This document shows, in pieces, positions 12,301 through 22,663 of a stretch of DNA of 64,000 bases. Every line of letters starts with the position of its first letter. Positions within the stretch are counted from its first letter, which is position 1. Origin of the DNA: Neopestalotiopsis rosae (lineage: Eukaryota; Ascomycota; Sordariomycetes; Amphisphaeriales; Sporocadaceae); the NCBI GenBank assembly GCA_023078685.1, contig JALGAS010000007.1:1116001-1180000 (forward strand), written 5' to 3'. The translations under genes were made by a program, and so were the position numbers. Under the pieces are notes generated by a model that saw nothing but the letters and a program-made list of their open reading frames with translations, searched no databases and was not told the origin of the DNA.

Positions 12301-14696
12301 TGCTGCATGATCTTTTCCTTGCGAGAGTAAAGCTTGATCTTCCTCTCAGATGTGTAGATCTTAATAGTATGATGCTTGCCCGACTGGACAATCTCATTTG
12401 GGCCCGGTCCATCCTTTGCAACCTCTTTACCTTTGCGCTTCGGCTTGCTTGCATCGGAGTCGCCAATGGCCTTTGCGCCAAATTGCTTAAGCTTGTTCGT
12501 CTTGTTGACGACGCGGAAGCTAGGATCCACTAGATAGACATCGTAGACTTCCATGGTGGACGGCGACTCGGCCACAACAATGTAGCTTTCTCGGACTAGG
12601 AACCACTTGCGGGAATGTCTGGCAGCAATCTTGGACGGCGTAAGCGCACGTCTGAAGTCCACGCCCTTGGATGACTGGATATGCAAGAAACATTCCTTGC
12701 CGTGATATGAGCCATCGGCAGCCAGTCGCACTCCAAGAGCTGATAGCTCCAAGAATCGACAGAGACGATTTGCATCGGCGCGAAACATTAGCCAGTGTAT
12801 CATTTCTTGCAGATACTTTTCCAACTTTGATCGCTGCTTTCGAATGTATCTCTCCTGCTTTGCAAGAGCTTTTTGAGGGTTGAGGTTGGAGCCTTCAGGC
12901 ATCTCCATGAGGCCAGAAGACTGTCTCCTGATACCGAGCAAGTTCATACGAGATCGCTTTCTTCTTGCCGTCCCTGGCCTGTCCAATTCACTCGCAGTGC
13001 CATCTGCAGCGGTCATTTCCCCAGCGGTGGCCTCGGCGATTTCATCGATACGATTAATGTCGGTGTTAGTCTCTAGGCCCTTATCTTCATCGTCTGACTC
13101 TAGAAGGGTCAACCCTCTGATGTTTCTGAGGTACGGGAATGCAGACCGAGGGAAATGCGGTTGTTTTGGCTTGTGCTTCAGTGTTGCCGTGTTCTGCAGC
13201 GGGTTTTTGTCACCAAGTGACAGTCTGTAGCGGGTATGGAGATCTGCGATTTCGTATATGGATCGCTCAATGGTCCAGCTCATCTGGCTGGGTCCGCTTC
13301 CGTACTCCAACTTGAAGGTGAAAAGAGAGTGGCGTTCACTATGTCCTTTTTCGTTCTCGCCTTTATCCGGCTGACTGTCGATGATTTTGATCTTTAGCTG
13401 CTCAAGGAGCACAGGGATGCGCTTATAACCGTGCTCGTCCCTTTGCAACATACTGGCAAGAATCACAACTGCCGGCGTGACAGCTCGCAGCTCGGCCATG
13501 AGCTCGGCCGACTTGTTAAAATCAAACGCATCGGCAGGTTTCCTACTTCCACCTAGTGCTTTCAACGTTCTTGTGATCTGCTTCCATGTCTGTACTCCAA
13601 ACGTAGTAGCCCTGTCTCCACCGAAGCGTGGCCGTCTAGGCGTGGCGAGACCATCGCCGTCTGATACACCCCCGCCACCGAGTATATCAGAGATCCTCCG
13701 CCGGTGACCAGGCATCCGCGGTTCCAGGTTGTCGCCTTCCATGTCGGGATCATGCCGGGATCTAGCCAGCCATGAGCTCCCGCGGCGCAGACGGTCCAGG
13801 TGGTCACGGCCTTCGCCCTCGGACAAACCTCCTCGCTGTTCAGTGGGGTCTGGCATAGTAGAGCGGCGCATCATGGTTCGGAAACGGCCTTCTGCCGGGG
13901 AATCCAGGTCCTCGCCATCAATTCTAGGGGTCCCTTGAGGGCGCAAGTCCAGCGTCTTCAGCCGATGCTTCATCCGTTTCCTCCTCGACGGCTTGGTCTG
14001 GTTTCTTGAGATCTCATCTTCGTCACTGTCGTCCACATCGGCATCGCTGCCCTCTTCCGCGGTCGTCGTAGGGATGCGGTGAGAGCGAGAAACAGTTGGT
14101 GATGTACTGGTTGATGGCAGTGGGGTCTCAGATGAGCCAGATGCCTTGGGTGTTTGCGATGGCCCAGCTACAGCCAGCGACTTCAGTCGAGAAACGAACC
14201 TCTCGCTACGAGAGCGACCAGAGACATCACCTTCCCACGAGTCTTGACGCGCAGTTTCCGCTGAAATTGGAGGTGGCGGGTCTAAGACAGTATCGGCTCG
14301 TGCAAACTGTACACTGCGCCGACCAGGAGAAATGGGTTCTGTTGGAGTGCTGGGCTCGCCATTACCGCTTCTCGGCGAAAGGTCCTTTCTCTGTGCTGCT
14401 GAGCTGCCAACAACAGGGAAGCCGTTGGCGGCGGTGGTGGAAACCGGCGATGGAACGATATGAGGCAACCCTCCTTGAAAATAGTCTGGCGCTTCTGTCT
14501 GTGACTTTGGCGAAAGCTCGGGAGTAGCACCATTGGCACTCAGATAGTCATTCGGGCGAGAGGCCAAGGGTGTAGAAGAGCCACTTGTTGTGCGAGGTAC
14601 CGGCGGCCGTTCCTGTTGGGTCGAGCTCGAGGTTGTGAGATTGGGGGGAGCTTGTGATGTCGGCGACTGTGACTCGCCCCTATCCGGCCCGCTCAT
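9330..14696 (-). CDS. PLD1: phospholipase D1 (Spo14-type, PX-PH-HKD-HKD)
   Basis: Hydrolyses phosphatidylcholine to phosphatidic acid and choline on membranes; yeast Spo14 is needed for sporulation. The frame is one uninterrupted 1788-codon exon from the ATG at 14696; upstream in-frame codons exist but no other ATG. Residues 1-330 are low-complexity Ser/Pro/Arg rich. A PX-like region (FTFKLEYGSGPSQMSW onward) and a PH-like region (ECFLHIQSSKGVDFRRAL onward) follow. Both catalytic HxKxxxxD motifs are present: HEKICIVD near residue 942 and HAKTIIVD near residue 1250, the latter followed by GSANIN. The C-terminal third is charged and probably disordered but ends with a conserved-looking segment (FPYDWLETEEEGNHWLFQ). 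The length is typical of filamentous fungal PLD1. Family assignment is secure. Confidence 0.95.
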   Translation of the reverse strand: MSGPDRGESQSPTSQAPPNLTTSSSTQQERPPVPRTTSGSSTPLASRPNDYLSANGATPELSPKSQTEAPDYFQGGLPHIVPSPVSTTAANGFPVVGSSAAQRKDLSPRSGNGEPSTPTEPISPGRRSVQFARADTVLDPPPPISAETARQDSWEGDVSGRSRSERFVSRLKSLAVAGPSQTPKASGSSETPLPSTSTSPTVSRSHRIPTTTAEEGSDADVDDSDEDEISRNQTKPSRRKRMKHRLKTLDLRPQGTPRIDGEDLDSPAEGRFRTMMRRSTMPDPTEQRGGLSEGEGRDHLDRLRRGSSWLARSRHDPDMEGDNLEPRMPGHRRRISDILGGGGVSDGDGLATPRRPRFGGDRATTFGVQTWKQITRTLKALGGSRKPADAFDFNKSAELMAELRAVTPAVVILASMLQRDEHGYKRIPVLLEQLKIKIIDSQPDKGENEKGHSERHSLFTFKLEYGSGPSQMSWTIERSIYEIADLHTRYRLSLGDKNPLQNTATLKHKPKQPHFPRSAFPYLRNIRGLTLLESDDEDKGLETNTDINRIDEIAEATAGEMTAADGTASELDRPGTARRKRSRMNLLGIRRQSSGLMEMPEGSNLNPQKALAKQERYIRKQRSKLEKYLQEMIHWLMFRADANRLCRFLELSALGVRLAADGSYHGKECFLHIQSSKGVDFRRALTPSKIAARHSRKWFLVRESYIVVAESPSTMEVYDVYLVDPSFRVVNKTNKLKQFGAKAIGDSDASKPKRKGKEVAKDGPGPNEIVQSGKHHTIKIYTSERKIKLYSRKEKIMQQFETSVQKMLKSTEWAEPHRFDSFAPVRNNVFAQWLVDGRDYMWMVSRAISMAQDVIYIHDWWLSPELYMRRPAVISEKWRLDRLLRRKAQEGVKVFVIVYRNVEQAIPIDSEHTKHALHSLHPNILVQRSPNQFKKNQFFYAHHEKICIVDHDIAFLGGIDLCFGRWDTPQHTLTDDRPTGYEQDGEAPKDSDHCQLWPGKDYSNPRVLDFFRLNQPYEEMYDRSKIPRMPWHDVAMQVVGQPARDLTRHFVQRWNYLRRERNPTRPMPFLLPPPDAKHEDLEHLGLTGTCEVQILRSAGDWSLGLPRDVSEHSILTAYISLIKQSDHFVYMENQFFITSCETLGTRVVNGIGDALVERIIRAHENEEDWRCCIMIPLMPGFQNTVRQDSGSSVRLIMQFQYRSICRGPHSIFGRLKARGIDPEDYISFFSLRQWGIMQNGHIVTEQLYIHAKTIIVDDRAVLIGSANINERSMLGNRDSEVAALIRDTKDEWITMAGVPYRVGAFAHTLRMRLMREHLGLDVDKITEEERAESMIGTDAEYEAEMAQIYQESDDEDLNVSVSGINDDSGVPDQELTSSTESATKDRSPKRRSRALSVQRQSLINRAKRASSGVSSRDMPQASNKRSSERLPPPPEMIRRTTAELGLTRLTQLPTLPLTDDTDIGGPPLHHDADGNPTYEQINPLAADIQPAIFDKDIMRDPLNPSFWDDVWCRIADNNTKLYRRVFRCMPDSEAVSWKEYGEFEAYQERFSEMQTGQKKSDEEHDAKSQVSQSGGGAGAAGIPAQVSTDETLHAAEKVAEKVLPDTNPEIKVSNGDAELNEKTANNDEKSSERLKLRLNTADERASGQAPEGTSPVSPFPAFEPQGEENLEPQTTAQSTLQPQKTRDRRTTFSSVEKPTSSQGGSSTIYTAPNSNGQQESVRRRRRNTTKGSRRAPVFPYEVVSREMAEELCNMIQGHVVHFPYDWLETEEEGNHWLFQPDMLAPKEI

Positions 14697-17600
14697 GATA
14701 TCTGTCAAATCACGAATTGCCCAGCCTGCTTGGCAATCAAGTGTTCCCTTGCTCTGCGCAATGCGCAGCAAGTGTGTAAAAGAGCGTTCGTCTAGTCGTC
14801 TCGTGGGGGCTGCAGGAGCATTTTAACGTGGCAGTCGATCTCGGATAGTGCGTGTGTGTATGTGTATGTGGCTTCAGTCGGAGAAAAGTGCGTAGGTTGA
14901 CATCCAGCTACAGCGGCAGCAGCAAAGAAGAGAGCACACAGATTATCGATGCAGCGACTCGAATAATTGCGCCCTTTTTACTGTTGTGTGAGTAGGTTAC
15001 GCGGTGCCAGTAGCAGATGTGAATCGGTCGCGGACGTCGTTGCGAAGGTTCGTGCCCAGATTTGGGATTTGGAGCTTGTTGGCGTACCTAACCTAGGTGC
15101 TCCTTTCAGCGATCTAGGTAAGTCTTACGTAGGTATGCACGCTGGAATAACAACCAATTGCGGTTGGATGAACTGGCCTAGCAAATGGATTGATATGCAC
15201 AAAAACAAATGTAGTGCAACCGTTGACATCAAAGCAGGCTTCTGCAACGTGATTACCAGTATACCGTCACCAATCGTGGCACACATGAACTGACAGATGC
15301 TACCCAAGCTGTCCCGACATGCATACATACATAGCAGCAGTATGTAATGTTTGAAGCCCCTTTACACAAATTCCAGGTACATTAAAGCCAAATGCACGGT
15401 TGCCGTCGCGTCATCAGCGCTTCGTGCAATGAGATCAGCGCCCCAAAGGCCCACTGGAGTGCAGTGGCTAATTACATTTCAAGGAAAGTTTTAAGGTACC
15501 GGATCCCCCCAAAGCCCCTTCTTCCAACCCCTCGCCTTCCCCAAAAATAAAAAATAAAAATAAAAATTGACAAGGCTGAACAGACGCGGCTGATGGTTTG
15601 ACAGAAAAAAAGTCAAGAATAATGATTTTCAATGCAGAACTCCATACATCGATACCAGTAATTCTCTCATCGTACTATCTGAGCCATCAATTGAGCTGGC
15701 AGGGAATTTCTGCGACTGAATCTATACGTATATTCGAACTCGTGTCGACACAAACTGGCTGCTTGATACATGAAATCCGGACCAGGCTCGAAAATGCACG
15801 TTCACGTGAGAATGAGCAAGGCAAGTATACATAGTTACTCTTTCGTCGTTGGCATTTATCCCCATTTGGATGAGTGAGAGGAGCAAAGAAACTCAAACAA
15901 CGCTTGAGCCAACGGAATCAAGTCCGTACTTTAGCTTACTGACAGATGACGCATTCGGCACACCGAAAGAAGAAGTCGTACGATCGGCAGAAGCACCATC
16001 AGCCTTGCCCACTACACAAACCTTGGAGGCCTTCTAGTCCAACTTCTAGTTCCTCCCTCTGGCTCTCTAAAAATCCCACCGTTTCTGTTTCACATCCTTC
16101 TAGCTTCACCGGCAATCACTCTAGAGGACGACTAGCCAGGTGTCAGAGCTCGGTAGCTACCAAGACGAACTCGGGAAGTCCTTGCTGCAAAGGCACTTAG
16201 AGACAATATACACTTCTCTTTGAGACGACCGGCTCGCCTTGACGTGAGGAAAACAACGTCAGCGAGCCAAGCATTCTCCGTGCCCCAGGAAGGATCTATT
16301 CATCTCGTCAACCAAGCCGTCGGAATATGCAAGATCAGCTGTCAATTGTCAATGGAGACTGTGCGGTGGAGCTTTGAACTCTCAGATACTGCAGCTGGCC
16401 TCAATTGGACTAGTTCAACAAGGTCCCTACGTACGTAGATGAAAATCAAACATTTGGGAGAATATTCGGAACAATCATGCTTGATTCTCATTGGTCATTA
16501 TCCGCACTCTCAAGATTGCTGCCCATACTACCCAGCTACTTTGGATTTATGCCTCAACCCAGGGCGCCGATACCAATCCACTTTGCGCCTCTGCAGCGCC
16601 AGCTTTCCATTCTTTCACACTTCAGCCGCATAGTTCCCAAATGACACGACAATACCACCCACAATCAATTCGCTACGGGCCCCAGTGGCAGTGATTGCGT
16701 GCATGTAAACGCACATGGTTAGGACAGTTTGGGCCTAGATCTACAGATCTGATCTCATCCCTGTCTGCGCTAGACCTCATCCTCAGCTTTGATTGAGATT
16801 GACTCTTGGACCACGGACCAGGTGAACCATACAAGCGGATCCTTCTTCGACGAATACCCTTGTCTCGGCTGGTGGTATCGCACACACAATGCAGAATGCC
16901 AGTGGAGAGGGAGCTCCGTAAAGCGAGCAAGCGACTCCCCTGTGCTTTCCTGGGTGCTGGGTGCTGGTTGCCTGCCTGCCGATCGCGAGACCCAGCAACC
17001 GGTTCTCCGTCGATCGGCTTCTCTCGCGCCTCGGAATTTTGCACACGAAACCAGCCAGTGCCATCCATCAACACGTGGGTAGTCAGTCTCCCTCCCTCCC
17101 TCAGCGATCATCAAGGCTGGCAAACTTTTGCCGTGAGTCCGTGTCCCTCCTCCAAATAGTACAAAGTGTGACGGCAATGTCAATCTTGATCCCGCTAGCC
17201 GGCGCTCGTGCAACGGGACCAGTCAGAGAACGGTGCTTCCTTCCGGGCCTAAGCCATAGTGCTTAGAACTTAGCTGAAGCCCTACGTTTTGGAGTAGGCG
17301 CCGGCTCTTGTCCCAAAGCGTCAACCCGGTGCTTGGGAGAAGTCACTTTGGATATTCCGCTAGGTTCCCCAGCTGTGTCGACGCATTGGGTCGTAGTAGC
17401 ATTGGCATGCGTCGACGGCCGTTCCGCCATGGGCTCAGATAACCTCGAGGGGTGTGGCCGGCTCTCCTCGTATCAGACAAACATACTGGTGGGCCGCACC
17501 AGGGACTAGGTTTCTTTGTCCATATCAAGCGTCAACGTCGTTGCGTCCTGGGGAATCTCTCCATAATTCGGCTGGTCCATTCTTTAAAAGAACTGTCATC

Positions 17601-17808
17601 TCCGGTACTTGGCGGTCGCCGGAGGACGACTGACGTTTGTCAACTATCACCACATGTGCAAAAAAACTTTTTCTTCGTAGAATGTAACTTTTTATTCTAC
17701 TTGCACCAACACTCACTCGACTTTCCTCCGACCTTCTCTCGGCGCATATATCGAGCTTACACCCAGACTTCCTGGCGTAATAGTCTGAAGCCACCATACC
17801 GGACACGG
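14697..17808. other. 3.1-kb intergenic region upstream of PLD1 and the hydrolase
   Basis: Divergent upstream regions of PLD1 (-) and the alpha/beta hydrolase (+). It holds a TG/TATG microsatellite near 14850-14870 and an A/T simple run near 15541-15568. Several overlapping ORFs occur on both strands around 16670-17270, but none has recognisable motifs and they cancel each other out. I see no tRNA or rRNA gene and no repeat with a second copy. Confidence 0.5.
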
Positions 17809-18915
17809 ATGCCTCCCATGGACAACGACGGCAGACGTGAAGCATTCGAACCCACGGCCCCGCCATCTCAGGGTTCTCAGGGCTCATCTTGTGCCATGCG
17901 GAAAATGATGCCTTCTTCGAGGTCGCGCAACCAAGCCTTCCCCAGCGTCTCCCCAACCAGGAGTCGAGGAGAAACAGAAGCCAGTGTAACCAGTACATCG
18001 TCGAGCAAGGCCTCATTTACCGACAGCACCTGGTCATTACCTACCAGCATGAACCCGCCAGAGTCCAGTACTGAGGCCGAATCATGTTGCGATGACGGTC
18101 CAAAAGAGCTATGGTTCGAGACACGAAACCCGTATGCGCCCGTAACGGTTGTCATGTTACACCTGCTCTTCTCTTCTCATCTCGAGTGGATGCATGTCGC
18201 ACCAAAGTTGACTGAGTACCACCTTCTCATCCCCGACCTGCCTCACCATTCGAGGTCAAGACATATCAAGCCCTTTTCGTTTGCACTGGCTGCCGATCTT
18301 GTGGTGGATATGATCCAGAAGCACGCTCACGGAGGACGCGCCCACCTTGTTGGAATCTCGACTGGTGGTTATGTGGCTCTAGAGATTGCGCGCCGGCATC
18401 CCGAAGTCGTTCTCAGTATCATGACGTCTGGGTCAGGTCCACTACGCGATGTTCGACTAAAGGCAGCACAAGCTCCACGCCTTGTACATTATGGTCTCTT
18501 GGCTGCATTGCACTCGCCAAACAGTGTCTTTTTCAAACTCTCTGGATGGGCGCCGGAATTTCAGGATGCTAGATTACTGAAGGAAGTAAAACGCAACACA
18601 ACCTCACGGCTCTCCCGATTCGGCAACAAGGAAAGTGCAGAATTCCAACTAGAGGCCTACGAGGAGGTTGCCTCCAAGGGCATTCGAATCGCCATGCTGG
18701 CTGGCGGAAAACAAGACGACGTCGAGCAGATCAGGGACATGGGTCGGCTTTTTGCAGGAGACTTGAATTTTGGCGACGGTCTACGGTCGCGTGGCTACCT
18801 CGTGAAAGAGGCGATCCATGCATGGAACTTACAAATGCCATACCTCTTCGCCAAGGGCATTCAAGCTTGGATTGAAGATTGGCCGTTACCGCCAGAGTTC
18901 GAGCCCATGGAATAA
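17809..18915 (+). CDS. alpha/beta-hydrolase fold protein
   Basis: A single-exon gene of 368 codons from the ATG at 17809 (a second Met at 17818 is equally possible; the open frame upstream lacks an ATG). Residues 1-95 are Ser/Pro/Glu-rich and probably disordered. The hydrolase core starts with the strand VTVVMLHLLFSSHLEW, where an oxyanion-hole motif is expected. It continues with a lid-less Asp-Leu-Pro-His segment and the nucleophile elbow GISTGG, whose serine is the likely nucleophile. A late EAIHAWNLQMP segment supplies a candidate catalytic histidine, and LAGGKQDD a candidate acid. This resembles small esterase/epoxide-hydrolase-like enzymes; the substrate is unknown. No signal peptide or membrane segment is seen, so a cytosolic location is likely. 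Confidence 0.8.
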   Translation: MPPMDNDGRREAFEPTAPPSQGSQGSSCAMRKMMPSSRSRNQAFPSVSPTRSRGETEASVTSTSSSKASFTDSTWSLPTSMNPPESSTEAESCCDDGPKELWFETRNPYAPVTVVMLHLLFSSHLEWMHVAPKLTEYHLLIPDLPHHSRSRHIKPFSFALAADLVVDMIQKHAHGGRAHLVGISTGGYVALEIARRHPEVVLSIMTSGSGPLRDVRLKAAQAPRLVHYGLLAALHSPNSVFFKLSGWAPEFQDARLLKEVKRNTTSRLSRFGNKESAEFQLEAYEEVASKGIRIAMLAGGKQDDVEQIRDMGRLFAGDLNFGDGLRSRGYLVKEAIHAWNLQMPYLFAKGIQAWIEDWPLPPEFEPME

Positions 18916-20070
18916 TGCCGGGGATTACGATACGGATACAATATATGTTAATGAAAGGCGAGCATGGCATGGATGGGTAACTACGGTGCATGATATTGGT
19001 TATACGGTTATGACCAAATGGTAGCGGTACGCTGTCAACACTATCTTTTGGTGTTTGGGGTCTTCGGCGCAAAGTTAGGAGTAGCGAGATACCACACTGG
19101 CATTTTTTTTGTTTGTAAGATATCATTTCTTGGATCACAGCAGCATGATCCATCATTATACCTCCAATCTAATGCTGAGAAAGCGTTGCCCCTCTGTGGC
19201 CAACAACTAAAACCATGTATATGCACAGTGTTGCATTTTCTCCATGCTACTACTACAGTACACCTGAAAACGCTCCACTATATATTACCGGTATTCTGGA
19301 CTCGACCAGCTTACGTACGTACTGCCATATTGCGGGTCTGGCTGCTGTCATGTTTGACATTGTAGGCAGGTCAAAGACCAGGAGAATCCAACTCGTGCTT
19401 CTGGAAACTCCGTTGACGTTACTGCCAAGGTATCTGTTAACACCTCATTTTACATTGTATAAAAGAACTATCGACGAGAAATATTCAGGCACCATGGGAT
19501 CATATATTCCCCATCCTTCTATCCACAATTATGGGCCTCGGTTTTCATAGTATCTCACCGCTGACATTTATTGGGTGCTGGGTAGGTGAGCGAAAACAGG
19601 GATACAAGGTCGAAAGCGATCTACCACCCCTCCCTCGCCTCCCTTCCCGGGTATCGCACAGAGGAGTAGAAAGGGTTTTTCTGGCACAGCTGGATAACAT
19701 GGAAAGATGCGATTGGACCCTTTTGGGGGCCTTGGCTGACCCCATAATGTGGTTGCTGGGAAAATGGATCTTGTAGGCTTGTACCATGTATTGGCGGAGT
19801 TCAAGTCCCAAAATCCCCAAGTCAATTTCCTTTATTTATACTTTCGGTGATTTCCACAGCCGGCAGGTCTTGGCAGGAACTGAGTTTCTTGGGATGCGCT
19901 ATTTCGGATTGCAGATAAGATCTTGATATTGAACCCATGTTCATTCATGGTAGGATAGGACTATAGTTAACCCTGGATCTATTTCGAGACCCTTGGCTAT
20001 GTTACACCCTGTAGTATAAATATTGCGTGCCCAGACATCGTGAGTCCACCGTTGTGGAATCATCAAGACA
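18916..20070. other. intergenic region
   Basis: Contains the 3' regions of the alpha/beta hydrolase (+) and the small hydrophilic gene (-). Several ORFs under 120 codons lie on both strands without recognisable motifs. Nothing else seen. Confidence 0.5.
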
Positions 20071-20274
20071 TCACTTTGGATTGTTCGTCGGCTCCGGTGC
20101 AGGTGGAGGCTTTGGAGTGGTGCCCTTCACCTTCTTCCCGCCACGCTTGTCGTCTGCATACGGGTCCATAGTCTGTTCGTATTCCTCATCGTAGAACTGC
20201 TCAGCGAAGTCTTTGGCGTTTTGCTGATCCTGCTCCCGGGTGCGTCGATCTTTCTTGTCGTCAGAAGATGGCAT
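20071..20274 (-). CDS. small hydrophilic protein of unknown function
   Basis: A 67-codon frame from an ATG at 20274 to a TGA at 20071. The product is strongly charged: an Asp/Lys/Arg-rich start (MPSSDDKKDRRTREQD), an acidic middle with FYDEEYEQTMDPYADD, and a Lys- then Pro-rich tail. It has no signal peptide, no membrane segment and no cysteine, so it is probably disordered. The composition is protein-like rather than random, which is why it is kept. I do not recognise a family. An upstream exon cannot be excluded, because the leader contains splice-like signals. Confidence 0.5.
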   Translation of the reverse strand: MPSSDDKKDRRTREQDQQNAKDFAEQFYDEEYEQTMDPYADDKRGGKKVKGTTPKPPPAPEPTNNPK

Positions 20275-21207
20275 CTTGATTTTGAAATCGCGTTATAGCT
20301 GGGGAAAGCAAAACAATTCAGCAAAGAGTGAATCAGCCGATAGAAGGCAAATGTGATACCCACTCACAACGTCACCTGTAGTCTACTGCTGTGGCCGTCC
20401 CTTTCGCTTGCAGTAATTGCCTGCCTTGGCTCTTTCGCATGCGACTCTATTAGTAGCCGGAATTCAATTTGTCTCTGGATATTGGCAAAATAATTAAGAG
20501 CTTAGCTACTCTGGCCGAGGTAGTCTGCGTGCGGGGCTTGTATATGTAATAATATGGCAGGTGGGTGATTTGGGGAACCTACGTTTGACAAGGTATAGAG
20601 AAGCAAATTTCAAAAACGTTTACCAATGAAGTTGATTCCAGGTTTCCCTTTAGCAATTACCTACATATGTACGTATATGTATATATCTTGATTGTGTCTT
20701 CTTGTTTCAGGGCACCTTATGGTTACTTAGATATGCCGGCTTTAATAAGTATTGGCCAGCCATGCGAAGGCCTAGGCTCGGGAATTATAGCACAATTCAG
20801 GTGGCAGAATGTTGTAGTGTTAATTATTGGTAAATACTTCGTACAGGTTCAACTGCTCGGCACTTCTGGCCAGGCCTATTGTCGCCCGCTTTCATCGTGG
20901 GCAGTATGCCTTGCTGCGTAGCCTGCTTCGTTTCTGCACATCTCGCAGTGTTGGCACGTTGATAAGCTGCCCTATTGGTGGAGCAGATGTCAGGTCGCAG
21001 TCATCATAAGGAAGATGCATAGCAAGGCTTTTCGCCACAAGTCTTACTTGCTTCTTGGACTTCGGTAGCATTCACCGACACAAATAAAGTATCGGGATTC
21101 AGTTGTCCAGTTGCACATTCATTCGTACATTTTATGTACTTGATGCGATAGTAAAATGCGAAGAATGTAGAATGCTTCGTCATTAGAAAACGTCACGTCC
21201 TAGAAAA
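20275..21207. other. divergent intergenic region
   Basis: Between the small gene (-) and the DUF6594 gene (+). It holds a short TA/CA-type simple stretch near 20662-20690 and two non-significant ORFs. No gene recognised. Confidence 0.5.
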
Positions 21208-22328
21208 ATGGCAATTCCACTGGAGCGCGTTGTTGTCGATGCGTCCCCGACGGATCAAGATCTGCATCGTTATCCTTGGTAGCATTTGGTCCAAAGTTCA
21301 CAACTTGCGAGTGGGTAATGGCTAACAATTGCATTTCAGGAAATATATTGGTTACAAAGATTTCACATCTTGGACAGCTTCGGATCCAGATTTTCTTGCC
21401 GTGCGGAGATTTGATCGACTGCATACCCGTGCAATCCTGACTCTTCAGGCCCATTTGACTGAGAATGAGGAAAAGCTGGATCAGATGGATCGGATGTTTA
21501 GCTCAAAAAATGTGGGACTATCCGGGACGCAGGGCTTGAGTGTCATTGAAACTCCCACCATGGACCCGCGAAACGAAGACAAGGCATTGCCTTTCCGACA
21601 TATCAATAATGGAACAATAAGGGACGATCTGCCTGAGAGAAAGCAGCTTGTTTCAGAGATCATTCAGAGGCTAGATCAATATGGTAAGCATATCAGATCC
21701 AACAGTTTTTCTACGTGGCAATTGATCAGACATAGACAGGACAGTATTGAACTACACATCGATGCATAGACTTGGGCCTGCCGCGTCTCGAAACGTGACA
21801 AATGTTGCAACATGGTTCGAGGATAACCTAGGGGCGATCACCCACAGTGAAAGGCAGTTCATTGAACATCATCAAGAGCTTCTATCAATACGACGATCCA
21901 AGTCAATGGTCAGACAGTGGTTCGAAGACTATATAGTGTTTCCAATACAGGGAAAGCTTGCAATGTTTCGCAAAAGTCCACCGGTAACCATGGGCATGCA
22001 GGACCAGAGGACAGTTGACATGATCAACGACGAAGCAATCGATGTCGCTGCATCTATCGCACTGTTCGTTACCGCTGCTACGATGCTCGTGCTACCACTT
22101 TGGATTCTGCAAACTCTTCAGGAGGGAAAGTCAAAACTGGCTGTCATTTCATCTTTCGCAATATTGTGTCTCGCCTTCCTCAATGTTGCTACAATTGGCC
22201 GACCCTTCGAGAGAATCGCTGCCACTGCTGGGTACGTAGCCTTCTTCTTCGTTGGAAATCTTTCCTGACACCCTTCGTTTAGATACTTGGCTGTGTTGGT
22301 TGTCTTTTTGCAGTTTGGTGATTCATAG
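21208..22328 (+). CDS. DUF6594-domain membrane protein
   Basis: Four exons (21208-21278, 21340-21683, 21745-22231, 22283-22328) join in frame to 315 residues. The N-terminus carries the family signature: tyrosine-rich WKYIGYKDFTSW, then SDPDFLAVRRFDRLHTR and a helix with LTENEEKLDQMD. The middle is helical with FEDNLGAI and FIEHHQELLSI. The C-terminus has three closely spaced hydrophobic segments (from about residue 235), ending in a short last exon coding GYLAVLVVFLQFGDS. This two-part layout (soluble helical head, three C-terminal membrane helices) is the usual DUF6594 architecture in fungi. The function of the family is unknown to me. If the last intron were retained, a slightly different tail would result. 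It lies 335 bp upstream of the caspase-like gene, on the same strand. Confidence 0.85.
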
Positions 22329-22663
22329 TTTGAAATATACAAGCCAAATCACATATAAAAAGTATTGGGACAGGTAACTCTGGTTGCATTTGATAGATAG
22401 AAAGCGTGCCTCGGTAGCTGCTAGGAAATAAGAAGGCCTTGGGATGGTCATTCTGAATGGGCTGAGCACCTTGATTGGTGTTTAGTCACCAGATCGCCCG
22501 GCGGATTCGCCAACTGGTCAGTGGCTGAAGAAAACGCATTGTCATGCGGGCGGGCTGCTCAGTCCGCGAATTCGACAAACCCCGCATCTGCATCAACTCC
22601 TCCATCCCATCATCCACCTAGAGTGACACTCGCCAGATCAGTGACAAGTAGGAAATACGACTC
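22329..22663. other. short intergenic region between DUF6594 and caspase-like genes
   Basis: 335 bases that must hold the DUF6594 terminator and the promoter of the caspase-like locus. No ORF of note and no obvious TATA box. Confidence 0.5.

Noticed and set aside
16670..17270. Six overlapping ORFs of 90-147 codons on both strands
   Set aside because: They lie in one G/C-richer patch, overlap in all frames, start mostly at non-ATG codons and show no motif; they look like chance open frames.
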